Source: an uncultured Alcaligenaceae bacterium
GTDB taxonomy: Bacteria; Pseudomonadota; Gammaproteobacteria; Burkholderiales; Burkholderiaceae_B
Length of the DNA: 24,851 nucleotides
Assembly: GCA_937952975.1 (NCBI GenBank)
Contig: CALFXX010000137.1
Span: 1 to 24,851, forward strand
Reading direction: 5' to 3'
In this document: piece by piece, positions 8,736 to 16,304 of the stretch
Position numbering within the stretch: position 1 is the first letter of the stretch
How the letters are laid out: every line of letters begins with the position of its first letter
Translations under genes and position numbers: made by a program
Notes under the pieces: generated by a model
Seen by the model: the letters and a program-made list of their open reading frames with translations, nothing else
The model's database searches: none
What the model was told of the DNA's origin: nothing

Positions 8736-10318
8736 CTCAATCTGCGTTCAAATACAAAAAATCCGTATTGGATCAATAACGCCAACCCCGCGGATGGAAT
8801 AGCACCCGCCAACAGCATTGCCGTGTTGTTCAAGGCCAGACCTTGGGCGATACGTTCGCCGAAACCACCGGCGCCTACAAAGGCGGCGATGGTTGCGGTG
8901 CCAACACTCAACACCGCAGAGATCTGAATACCACTCAAAATCATCGTGCGCGCCAAAGGCAGCTCGATCAGAAAAAGCTGATCACGCGCACTCAAGCCCA
9001 GAGCTTTGGCCGCTTGACGCATTGACGGTGAGATTTCGCTGAGCCCCGCATGAGTGCTTTGTATGATGGGCAATAGCGCATACAAAAATAAGGCTGCGAT
9101 TGCAGGGACGGTACCGATTAAACCAAACAAGGAAATTAAAAAAGCAAGCAGCGCAAGTGACGGAATCGTTTGAATGACACTCGTGACTGACAATACAGCC
9201 TGCCCCGCCTTGGGTCGATAAAAACTTAACACGCCCAAAGGAATCCCAACCGTAATCGCCAAGAGTAACGAGACCAATACTAACAACAGATGTTGAGCAC
9301 CCAGACGTAAGAAATCGGTGCCAAACAATACATATACAAACGACTGCTGAGTGGGGATACGTTCTGCGAGCACCGCGCCCTCACGGTTCGATACCAAGTT
9401 TTTTTCGCCTGCGGTTTGCGCTTGTAAAAAATCACGAGCCACCGCTACGAAAGGCTGGCCGTCAATCTCAGAGCGTGCATTGAGCTCACGCATAGTCTGT
9501 TGAGAGATCTTATGTTGCAACCCCAACAGCACTTGCCACGAGGCCGAAAATTTAGTTGGCACGTCTAACCGATACAACAAGAGTGCGTCATAGGTCGGAA
9601 AAAACTTTAGCTCATCTTGCAGTACCACTAGCCCGTCACGCAGCAACTTTGCATCAGTGCCGTAGGCATCCATCACATCGATTTGTCTCGCCTTGATTGC
9701 CTCGTAGGCAAGGCCGTGATCTAGCCCTCTGGGTGAAAATTGAGCGAGTTGATATCTGTTCGACAGGCTCTTCCAGCCATCGCTTCGACCAATAAACTCA
9801 TGAGAAAAGCCAAGCATCAACTCAGGATGCTTAGCCAAGTCTGCAATGCTGCGCAGTTGAAGTTTTTGGGCGAGCTCGCGGCGAACCGCCAACACATAAG
9901 AGTTATCAAACCCAAGCAATACACCGGCCTGCAGCCCAAGTGGCAATAAGCGCGCGTTGATTTCTACGAGAGACAACACCTGCTCGGTTTTTAAAATCTC
10001 GCGTGTGATGGTGCCGGTGTATTCGGGATAAAGATCTATTTCACCGCTGACTAAAGCCGACAACAAAATACCGGTGTTACCCAAGCCCGACTTCAGCACC
10101 ACTCGATCGTGTCCGGCCGACGCGACCGCCTGGCTCACAATTTCGCCAAGAATATATGACTCGGTAAAGCGCTTTGACCCAACCACTAAAGGCTGCGCAA
10201 CTGAAACTTGCGCAAACGCTAACGCAAACCCCAACACAATAAAAAGAGTCAATCGCTCAAGCCAGCCGCAACCCTTGTGCAGGGCTCGGCGGGCCAAAGG
10301 TGACTCGACGGGTATCAC
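8687..10318 (-). CDS. Fused OpuC-type substrate-binding protein/permease ABC transporter subunit, next to senBC
   Basis: This 543-residue fusion joins a quaternary-amine-type (OpuAC/OsmX/EgtU class) binding domain to an ABC permease. A signal or anchor segment covers about 23-41. The binding domain, about 43-310, shows VVGSKRFTESYILGEI, DLYPEYTGT and MDAYGTD, all typical of the OsmX/OpuCC group. The permease, from about 337, has several membrane segments and the EAA-type loop SMRQAAKALGLSARDQ near 427-456. It follows senC by 34 bases on the same strand, and no ATPase of this family is in the window. The GTG at 10318 is used as start; no ATG is near and the SD is weak. The family carries glycine betaine, choline or ergothioneine. 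In this operon hercynine, ergothioneine or selenoneine is an attractive but unproven ligand. Confidence 0.85.
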   Translation of the reverse strand: MIPVESPLARRALHKGCGWLERLTLFIVLGFALAFAQVSVAQPLVVGSKRFTESYILGEIVSQAVASAGHDRVVLKSGLGNTGILLSALVSGEIDLYPEYTGTITREILKTEQVLSLVEINARLLPLGLQAGVLLGFDNSYVLAVRRELAQKLQLRSIADLAKHPELMLGFSHEFIGRSDGWKSLSNRYQLAQFSPRGLDHGLAYEAIKARQIDVMDAYGTDAKLLRDGLVVLQDELKFFPTYDALLLYRLDVPTKFSASWQVLLGLQHKISQQTMRELNARSEIDGQPFVAVARDFLQAQTAGEKNLVSNREGAVLAERIPTQQSFVYVLFGTDFLRLGAQHLLLVLVSLLLAITVGIPLGVLSFYRPKAGQAVLSVTSVIQTIPSLALLAFLISLFGLIGTVPAIAALFLYALLPIIQSTHAGLSEISPSMRQAAKALGLSARDQLFLIELPLARTMILSGIQISAVLSVGTATIAAFVGAGGFGERIAQGLALNNTAMLLAGAIPSAGLALLIQYGFFVFERRLSQRNHVASLLPNGPAG

Positions 10319-10352
10319 TTGAATACGCTAAACCAAGCCTCTTGCTTGCTCA

Positions 10353-11402
10353 TTACTCGATCAACAGACGGGTCGCTTGCGTCTCGCCAATGCTGCCAAT
10401 GACAGCGGCATCTTTAAACCCGTGGCGGTTAAATACTGCCAAGACTTCGGGCACGGTTTCGGGTGAACAGCACACCAAGAGCCCACCACTCGTTTGGGGA
10501 TCAGACAACAGTGTTTGACAATCAGCAGGCAGACCCGCCGCAAGCTTGATCTCGTTACCGTAACCATCCCAATTACGACCCGAGGCACCGGTCACCATCC
10601 CCGCCTTGATTAAATCAGACACGTTAGGTAACAAGGGCACGTCTGCCCACTGAATATGCGCCGTCAAATTGGCGCCGCGCGCCAGTTCTAACGCATGGCC
10701 AGCCAAACCGAAGCCCGTGACATCCGTCAAGGCGTGAACGCCCGACAGTTCAGCGAGCTCAGGCCCCGGGGTGTTGAGCTTAGTTGCATTTGCAAGCATT
10801 GACTCGTAACCCACGGCATCGAGTGCCTCTTTTTTTAAAGCCGCGGATAAAATCCCGACGCCAATGGGCTTGCCCAACACCATCACATCGCCCTTGCGTG
10901 CACCATCATTGCGCTTGACGCGATCAGGGTGAATCAAACCCAACACAACCAAGCCATAAATGGGCTCGACTGAATCGATCGTATGACCCCCTGCAATCGG
11001 GATACCCGCCGTGTTGCATACCGAAGCCCCACCGGCCAGAATTTTTCCAATCGTGTCGGTAGACAAGACGTTGATGGGCATCCCAACCAAGGCGAGCGCC
11101 AAAATTGGTTTACCGCCCATGGCATAGACGTCGCTAATCGCATTGGTCGCTGCGATACGGCCAAAATCATAAGGGTCATCAACGATTGGCATAAAAAAAT
11201 CAGTCGTTGCAATCAACGCCTGTTGATCGTTGATTTTATAAACCGCCGCATCATCTGCAGTCGCGATCCCCACCATCAACTCTTTTGGGATCGGCATCTG
11301 TAAGGTGCCTTTTAAAATCTCAGACAATACCGCCGGAGCGATTTTGCAGCCACAGCCACCGCCGTGCGAGAGCGAGGTCAAACGAGGTTCATTGGTGGTC
11401 AT
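10353..11402 (-). CDS. senC: Selenide, water dikinase (selenophosphate synthase), SenC role
   Basis: SelD-family enzymes make selenophosphate from selenide and ATP in the cytosol. The glycine-rich N-terminus SHGGGCGCKIAP places the catalytic Cys17 and Lys20 exactly as in E. coli SelD; Cys, not selenocysteine, is used. TTDFFMPIVDDPYDFGRIAA, NAISDVYAMGG and the C-terminal LSDPQTSGGLL are family hallmarks. The 349-residue length is normal. Its ATG overlaps the senB stop by 4 bases (ATGA, 11399-11402). No selA, selB, selenouridine synthase or selenoprotein gene is nearby, and it is coupled to the selenosugar synthase. Its product is therefore expected to feed selenoneine formation, the role called SenC in the sen pathway. 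selD is the generic symbol. Confidence 0.95.
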   Translation of the reverse strand: MTTNEPRLTSLSHGGGCGCKIAPAVLSEILKGTLQMPIPKELMVGIATADDAAVYKINDQQALIATTDFFMPIVDDPYDFGRIAATNAISDVYAMGGKPILALALVGMPINVLSTDTIGKILAGGASVCNTAGIPIAGGHTIDSVEPIYGLVVLGLIHPDRVKRNDGARKGDVMVLGKPIGVGILSAALKKEALDAVGYESMLANATKLNTPGPELAELSGVHALTDVTGFGLAGHALELARGANLTAHIQWADVPLLPNVSDLIKAGMVTGASGRNWDGYGNEIKLAAGLPADCQTLLSDPQTSGGLLVCCSPETVPEVLAVFNRHGFKDAAVIGSIGETQATRLLIE

Positions 11403-12388
11403 GAGGTTTCCTTAAGGATGAGATCTTCAATGATTGTAATCAATCCACTGCATTCCTGAGCCGGCGCAAATATAGGTGCGCGGGCGGCGCACTGGGCTTG
11501 CAATTGCGCCACGAATACTGGTTCATTTCTAAATTTCACGAGCAAGCTTGCCAAGTCGTGCGCGTCACCCACTGTAAAAAATCCGGCATAGTCTTCTCCG
11601 AGCATACCGATGTTGCCCGCAATCCGCGAGGCCAGCACTGGAACGCCGCTACAGATGGCCTCCATAATGACGTGGGCGCCGCCCTCCATCACACTGGCGT
11701 GCACCAAAACGTGCGAGCGCTGAATGTATCGCCTCGTTTGTTCATGGCTGAGCGCACCTAAAAACTGGTAATTTGAATAACGAACCGCGGTCTGATGAGC
11801 TTGCTGCGCTAACGCGAGGTCATGCTCGCCACCAATATGGCGTAGCTCGAGGTCGCTATGCTCAGACAACAACCCAGCCGCTTCGAAAAAAGTTTGAGGG
11901 GATTTTTCAGCACGCAAATGCCCCACCATCACAGCCCGTACACGACGTTTAGTTTTCGCGAGTGTTTGGCGGGTGGTAGTCGATTGAAATAACACTTGGG
12001 TTTTATCACGCAGACCAATCGGTAACTCGGCTAAACCGGCGGCTTGCAGCACGACAAGCCGAGCAGCCCAGTGCAACGACTGCTGCGCCTGCGAGTCTTG
12101 CTGAATGTCGCGATACAGGTCGGTGCCTGTCAATACCACGACTAACCCCGTCGAGCCCCTGGCAGCATGCCACGCAGCAATGGAGGCGTAACTACGGCGC
12201 GCATGCAAGGCAATCAATACGTCATCGTCGTGGTCGCCCTCCCACTCTTGTACGATTCGCACCGAACAAGTCTTTGACAACATCGTTGCATAGCGGCGGG
12301 CGGTCTGCCAATTGCCGTTATTGGCGCTCGCGAGCGCCGGACTTACAATAACGATCTTAGGCTTGTGAGCTTGAGCGGCTATAAACAT
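11399..12388 (-). CDS. senB: Selenoneine biosynthesis selenosugar synthase SenB
   Basis: This 329-residue GT-B fold glycosyltransferase of the TIGR04348 type replaces the nucleotide of a UDP-sugar with selenium from selenophosphate, giving a seleno-sugar. The start KIVIVSPALASANNGNWQTARRYATML is the family N-terminus, with the NGN turn for donor binding. The C-terminal half has AVMVGHLRAEKSP and HASVMEGGAHVIMEA, the GT4 E-x7-E nucleotide-sugar motif, then SGVPVLASRIAGNIGMLG. I choose the ATG at 12388; a TTG at 12397 is possible. It is coupled to senC by overlap and lies back to back with senA. Assignment rests on the family motifs plus the senA/senC context, which together are specific for selenoneine synthesis. 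Confidence 0.92.
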   Translation of the reverse strand: MFIAAQAHKPKIVIVSPALASANNGNWQTARRYATMLSKTCSVRIVQEWEGDHDDDVLIALHARRSYASIAAWHAARGSTGLVVVLTGTDLYRDIQQDSQAQQSLHWAARLVVLQAAGLAELPIGLRDKTQVLFQSTTTRQTLAKTKRRVRAVMVGHLRAEKSPQTFFEAAGLLSEHSDLELRHIGGEHDLALAQQAHQTAVRYSNYQFLGALSHEQTRRYIQRSHVLVHASVMEGGAHVIMEAICSGVPVLASRIAGNIGMLGEDYAGFFTVGDAHDLASLLVKFRNEPVFVAQLQAQCAARAPIFAPAQECSGLITIIEDLILKETS

Positions 12389-12403
12389 TGAAGGCAATTA
12401 AAA

Positions 12404-13543
12404 GTGATGCGTCAGGCAAACGCCAAAGAGCTTACTGCGGCACTACAAGAACTGCGAGCCCATACGCTGAGTTCGTTTCGAGCCTACGAACGCGCCAATC
12501 AATTGCATATCCCTTACAAAACAGAATTTAATCCGCCGCTATGGGAGCTTGGCCACATCGCTTGGTTTCAAGAATACTGGATTGCCCGCAATCGAAAACG
12601 TTCTCAAGGCGTGGCACTACAAAGCAATCCTACAAAAGACGATTCACTGCTTGCTCACGCCGACCAATGGTTCGACAGCGCTAAAGTACAACATGTCACG
12701 CGCTGGGATCAAGCACTTCCCGCACAAGACGTTTGCCTGACATTTGCCGCCCAAACCCTCAAGCAAACCCTTGAACTGTTGCAAAATGAGCCAGAAGGCG
12801 GGCAAGCACTTTATTTTTACTGGCTGGCCTTACAACACGAGGCCATGCACCTCGAAGCAAGCGCCTACATGGCACAGGCGCTCTCAATACCCTTTGAACT
12901 CGTGTGGGTACACGCCAGCGGCACGGATGGCCCCAACACTGGTGAACCCTGTTCGTTGACCGCACAGCTGCCAACACAACTCTGGTCACTGGGGTCTTCG
13001 CCCGAGCACTTTTGTTTTGATAACGAACTCGTCGCGCACCCTGTTGCACTCAAGGCGTTTGAAATCAGTCTCCAACCAGTCAGTTGGGCGCAATATATGG
13101 CGTTTGTTGAGGCAACCGGATATCGCTTACCGCTTTATGTTCGGCGTGAGGGGTCAAGCTTTGCCGTTCAGACTTTTGGCGTCTGGAAGCCCATGCCTAT
13201 GCAGGCAACCGCTGTCCATATTTCTTGGGATGACGCCCAGGCGTACTGCGCGTGGGCTAAATGTCGCTTACCGACTGAAGCCGAATGGGATTGCGCTGCA
13301 CGAAGCCTCGCGAACTTTAACTGGGGCCAGGTATGGGAGTGGACTCAAGATACTTTTCAGCCCTTCGAAGGCTTTATCGTGCATCCCTACGCCGAATACT
13401 CCGCCCCTTGGTTTGGAACCCGCAAAGTATTACGTGGTGCCGCCCGCGTGACCCATCACGTTTTACGCCACGTGCAGTACCGCAACTTTTTTACGCCTGA
13501 GCGCCGAGACATCTACTCAGGCTTCAGGACCTGCGCACTTTAG
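12404..13543 (+). CDS. senA: Selenoneine synthase SenA (EgtB-like)
   Basis: This non-heme iron enzyme is related to the sulfoxide synthase EgtB. It couples hercynine with the selenosugar in an oxygen-dependent step that leads to selenoneine. The N-terminal DinB-like domain has His51 in WELGHIAWFQEYW and His145/His149 in QHEAMHLEA, the probable iron ligands. The C-terminal formylglycine-generating-enzyme-like domain, from about 195, shows VSWAQYMAFVEATGYRLP, ISWDDAQAYCAWAKCRLPTE and EWDCAAR. It ends with RNFFTPERRDIYSGFRT, typical of the family. At 379 residues it is complete. GTG 12404 and ATG 12407 are adjacent starts; AAGG at 12391-12394 fits the first by spacing. An ergothioneine EgtB was considered, but the senB and senC partners favour selenium chemistry. 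Confidence 0.93.
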   Translation: MMRQANAKELTAALQELRAHTLSSFRAYERANQLHIPYKTEFNPPLWELGHIAWFQEYWIARNRKRSQGVALQSNPTKDDSLLAHADQWFDSAKVQHVTRWDQALPAQDVCLTFAAQTLKQTLELLQNEPEGGQALYFYWLALQHEAMHLEASAYMAQALSIPFELVWVHASGTDGPNTGEPCSLTAQLPTQLWSLGSSPEHFCFDNELVAHPVALKAFEISLQPVSWAQYMAFVEATGYRLPLYVRREGSSFAVQTFGVWKPMPMQATAVHISWDDAQAYCAWAKCRLPTEAEWDCAARSLANFNWGQVWEWTQDTFQPFEGFIVHPYAEYSAPWFGTRKVLRGAARVTHHVLRHVQYRNFFTPERRDIYSGFRTCAL

Positions 13544-13581
13544 CCCAAACAGCCTGATGGTCGTGCGAAGTCAAAACACCC

Positions 13582-13595
13582 TGATACTAGTATCA
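13582..13595. promoter_or_regulatory. Perfect 14-bp palindrome between senA and the selenium ABC operon
   Basis: TGATACTAGTATCA is a perfect 14-bp palindrome in the 109-base gap between the senA stop and the binding-protein start at 13653. It lies 58 bases before the start codon and 39 after the senA stop. A palindrome of this size without a T-run after it looks more like a dimeric regulator's operator than a terminator. It would allow the transporter genes to be controlled apart from senA. No regulator can be named. Confidence 0.45.
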
Positions 13596-13652
13596 TGGCG
13601 TACGAGGTATCGGTGGCTGATGCCCCTATTCTATTTATTGAGGATACACAAC

Positions 13653-14531
13653 ATGCTCGGTTTCATTTCAACGGTACGCGCCCGCTTATTGGCCTGTTTG
13701 ACGATCGCCGCGCTGAGCGTAGGTCTGAACACAGTCGCTCAGGCTCAAGCGGTGTTTAAAGTCACAGCGATTCCTGACGAGTCACCCACTGAACTTGCGC
13801 GTAAAGCTGTGCCTCTAATCAAATACTTAGAAAAAGTCTTAGGCGTCAAAGTTGAATATATCCCCGTCTCGGATTATGCCGCTTCAGTTGAAGCCTTGGT
13901 CAATCAACAAGTTGACTTGGCCTGGTTTGGTGGTTTTACCTTTGTGCAAGCCAACATTCGCTCTGGCGGCAAGGTCATCCCGCTTGTGCAGCGCGAAGAG
14001 GATACAAAGTTTCAATCGATATTTATTACTGCCTCAGCCGATATTAAAGAATTAAAAGACCTCAAAGGTAAGACCCTGAGCTTTGGTTCTCCTTCAAGCA
14101 CCTCAGGTCATCTCATGCCGCGCAGCTTTTTGTTGGCGGCGGGCATCAACCCGGATAATGACTTAAAGCGCATCGCCTTCTCAGGTGCACATGACGCCAC
14201 CATTGCCGCTGTCGCCTCAGGAAAAGTTGATGCAGGTGCGCTAAATATTTCGGTCTGGGAGAAATTTGTTGCCGATAAAAAAGTCGACACAACTAAGGTT
14301 CGCGCCTTTTACACCACACCCACTTATTTTGATTACAACTGGACTGTGCATAGCGCGATGCCCGAAGCCAGGCGTAAGCTGTTAACCGACGCCTTTTTAG
14401 CTTTAAGCCCCGATACACCAGAAGGAAAAGAGATTCTCGCGCTACAGCGTGCGACGAAATTTGTTCCAACCAAAACTGAAAACTACAAAGACATTGAGGC
14501 TGCAGCGGCAAACGCTGGCTTACTAAAATAA
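13653..14531 (+). CDS. Putative selenate/selenium ABC transporter substrate-binding protein (PhnD-like)
   Basis: This 292-residue periplasmic binding protein belongs to the PhnD/PtxB fold that binds phosphonate, phosphite and related oxyanions. A signal peptide ends at VAQAQA (about residue 30). Family features include AIPDESPTELARKAVPLIKYL, QQVDLAWFGGFTFVQAN, and FGSPSSTSGHLMPRSFL, the oxyanion-binding serine-rich loop. The ATG at 13653 has GAGGA at 13640-13644; a longer frame to 13557 would put 32 residues before the signal peptide and is not credible. It belongs to the clade known as putative selenate-binding proteins (TIGR04553-type), which co-occurs with SelD and the SenB-type glycosyltransferase. 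Its position behind senA agrees with this. Which selenium species is bound is not visible. Confidence 0.85.
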   Translation: MLGFISTVRARLLACLTIAALSVGLNTVAQAQAVFKVTAIPDESPTELARKAVPLIKYLEKVLGVKVEYIPVSDYAASVEALVNQQVDLAWFGGFTFVQANIRSGGKVIPLVQREEDTKFQSIFITASADIKELKDLKGKTLSFGSPSSTSGHLMPRSFLLAAGINPDNDLKRIAFSGAHDATIAAVASGKVDAGALNISVWEKFVADKKVDTTKVRAFYTTPTYFDYNWTVHSAMPEARRKLLTDAFLALSPDTPEGKEILALQRATKFVPTKTENYKDIEAAAANAGLLK

Positions 14532-14587
14532 GCACCCGCCTTGAAACTTTTGCGCGTTCATCGCCTGATCGGCTTAGGCCTGCGACC

Positions 14588-15421
14588 ATGAAGATTCACT
14601 TAGAGCGGGTGTCAGTACGCCACCCGCCAACTGCCTCACGTAACGGCGAAGTGCTCAGCAACGTCTCTTTGACGATCGCGTCAGGTGAAAAAATCGCAAT
14701 CATCGGTCCTTCGGGCGCTGGCAAGACCTCGTTGCTACATGTGCTGGCGTGCGCCCTGCGACCAAACGAGGGAGGCTTACAGCTCAACGGACAAGATCCG
14801 TGGGCACTCAGCAATGCCGCGCTCAAAGAACTGCGTGGTGAGTTATTTTTAGCACCACAGATTGCTCCACTCGTACCCCGTCAACGGGTCGTCACTTCGG
14901 TGCTCGCGGGCAAGCTTCCGCAACTCAGCTTGCTTCAAAGCTTGCGTAACTTGATTTACCCCACTAATCTGCAAGCAGTTCACGACTCTTTGGCTCGCTT
15001 TGATCTATCCGAGAAACTCTTTGAGCGGGTTGATCGTTTATCAGGAGGCGAACGGCAACGAGTTGGGCTCGCACGCGCGATGATCTCAAATGCGCAACTG
15101 TTACTCATTGACGAGCCTTTATCTGCGCTTGATCCACAACGCGGTGATCAGGCCTTGGCCTCTTTGTGTCAGATGGCTCACGACCGTCAGGCGACCTTAG
15201 TGGCCACACTACATCATGTTGAAATGGCTTTGAAGTTTTTTCCACGCATCATTGGTTTGGCGCAGGGGCAGATCCAATTCGATCTGCCCGTGGCGCAAGT
15301 GACCCCCGAACTGTTGGCAGAACTCTATCGCCATCAAACCGAGGTCGATCACGCCTTTGATGCCGAGCAAACGTCCGGTAGCACGGTCGCGCGCCCTGCC
15401 TTTGCGCCGGTCTGTCGCTGA
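14588..15421 (+). CDS. ABC transporter ATP-binding protein (PhnC-like), selenium uptake
   Basis: This is the cytosolic ATPase of the oxyanion importer, 277 residues. Walker A GPSGAGKTS is at 40-48, the ABC signature LSGGERQRVGLARAM and Walker B LLLIDEPLSALD follow, and the H-loop is in ATLHHVEMAL. PhnC-type features include the spacing between Walker A and the signature and a Q-loop at LAPQIAPLV. It starts 56 bases after the binding protein and reads in the same direction as the two permeases, so it is their energy subunit. It is also the only ABC ATPase in the window, so it could in principle serve the orphan SBP-permease fusion encoded at 8687-10318, although cross-family pairing would be unusual. 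Confidence 0.9.
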   Translation: MKIHLERVSVRHPPTASRNGEVLSNVSLTIASGEKIAIIGPSGAGKTSLLHVLACALRPNEGGLQLNGQDPWALSNAALKELRGELFLAPQIAPLVPRQRVVTSVLAGKLPQLSLLQSLRNLIYPTNLQAVHDSLARFDLSEKLFERVDRLSGGERQRVGLARAMISNAQLLLIDEPLSALDPQRGDQALASLCQMAHDRQATLVATLHHVEMALKFFPRIIGLAQGQIQFDLPVAQVTPELLAELYRHQTEVDHAFDAEQTSGSTVARPAFAPVCR

Positions 15422-15446
15422 CCCGCGACCAATACTCACCAGGCGC

Positions 15447-16304
15447 ATGACCTTGCTGACCACGGCCTCTAACTCGTCAACTGTCGCAACGCAGCGGTTG
15501 CGCGATCCAGCATGGTCGCGTCGACTGACTGGTGCAATCCTTGCGCTATTGATCTTGTGGCCAATGCTTGAATGGACCGAGTTCAAAATCTGGACGCTCT
15601 GGGGCCCCGAAAGCTTAAAACAAACTAGAAATTTTTTAGCGAGTTTTTTTCCTCCTAATGTTTCTTCTGATTTTTTAGTTCAAGTCGCACAGGAAACCTG
15701 GCGCACAGTGGCCATGGCAACGGTCGGCATCTCACTCGCAATTGTTTCAGCGGTACCGCTCGCGATTTTAGCGGTCAGAGTGCTCTCACTCTCTGCGCTG
15801 ACCGGTCGCATGCAAGTTTTTCCGACGGCGGTCCGTGAAGTTGTTAGAGCTATTTTGATCATTTTACGCAGCGTGCCTGAGTTGATTTGGGCCTTAATTT
15901 TTGTACGGGTTGTTGGCCTTGGACCAACTTCGGGGGTGCTGGCCATTGCACTGACCTACGCGGGCATGTTGGGCAAGGTCTACGCCGACATCCTAGAAAG
16001 CGGCGACCCAAGCAACTCACAAGCGTTGATGCGTAATGGCGCAGGTCGTCTGCAAACCTTGTTTTATGCCCTGTTACCCCAAAATGCCGATGAACTGACG
16101 AGCTACACGATTTATCGCTGGGAGTGTGCCATTCGCTCATCCGCCGTTCTAGGCTTCGTTGGCGCAGGAGGCCTCGGGCAAATGATGGACGCGTCATTAA
16201 AAATGTTTAATGGCTCTGAGGTGTTGACCATACTGATTGTGTTTTTGCTTCTGGTTTGGTGCTCTGATATGGTCAGCGCCTGGTTAAGAAAGTTTTTATC
16301 ATGA
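15447..16304 (+). CDS. PhnE-like ABC transporter permease 1, selenium uptake
   Basis: This 285-residue inner-membrane permease has six or so hydrophobic segments. The first is near LTGAILALLILWPMLEW. The PhnE-type ATPase-contact loop contains RNGAGRLQTLFYALLPQNADEL and is followed by YTIYRWECAIRSSAVLGFVGAGGLGQ, the family signature. I take the ATG at 15447, 25 bases after the ATPase stop; a longer reading frame from 15357 would overlap the ATPase by 65 bases and start with polar, arginine-rich sequence. Its stop overlaps the second permease start (ATGA, 16301-16304). Confidence 0.87.
   Translation: MTLLTTASNSSTVATQRLRDPAWSRRLTGAILALLILWPMLEWTEFKIWTLWGPESLKQTRNFLASFFPPNVSSDFLVQVAQETWRTVAMATVGISLAIVSAVPLAILAVRVLSLSALTGRMQVFPTAVREVVRAILIILRSVPELIWALIFVRVVGLGPTSGVLAIALTYAGMLGKVYADILESGDPSNSQALMRNGAGRLQTLFYALLPQNADELTSYTIYRWECAIRSSAVLGFVGAGGLGQMMDASLKMFNGSEVLTILIVFLLLVWCSDMVSAWLRKFLS

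Noticed and set aside
10353..11402. SelD serving selenoprotein or selenouridine synthesis, or itself a selenoprotein
   Set aside because: The active-site residue is an ordinary Cys, and no selA, selB, tRNA-Sec or selenouridine synthase is near; it overlaps senB. A dual role cannot be excluded.
12404..13543. Ergothioneine sulfoxide synthase EgtB
   Set aside because: No egtD, egtC or egtE is next to it, and the adjacent selenosugar synthase and SelD point to the SenA branch.
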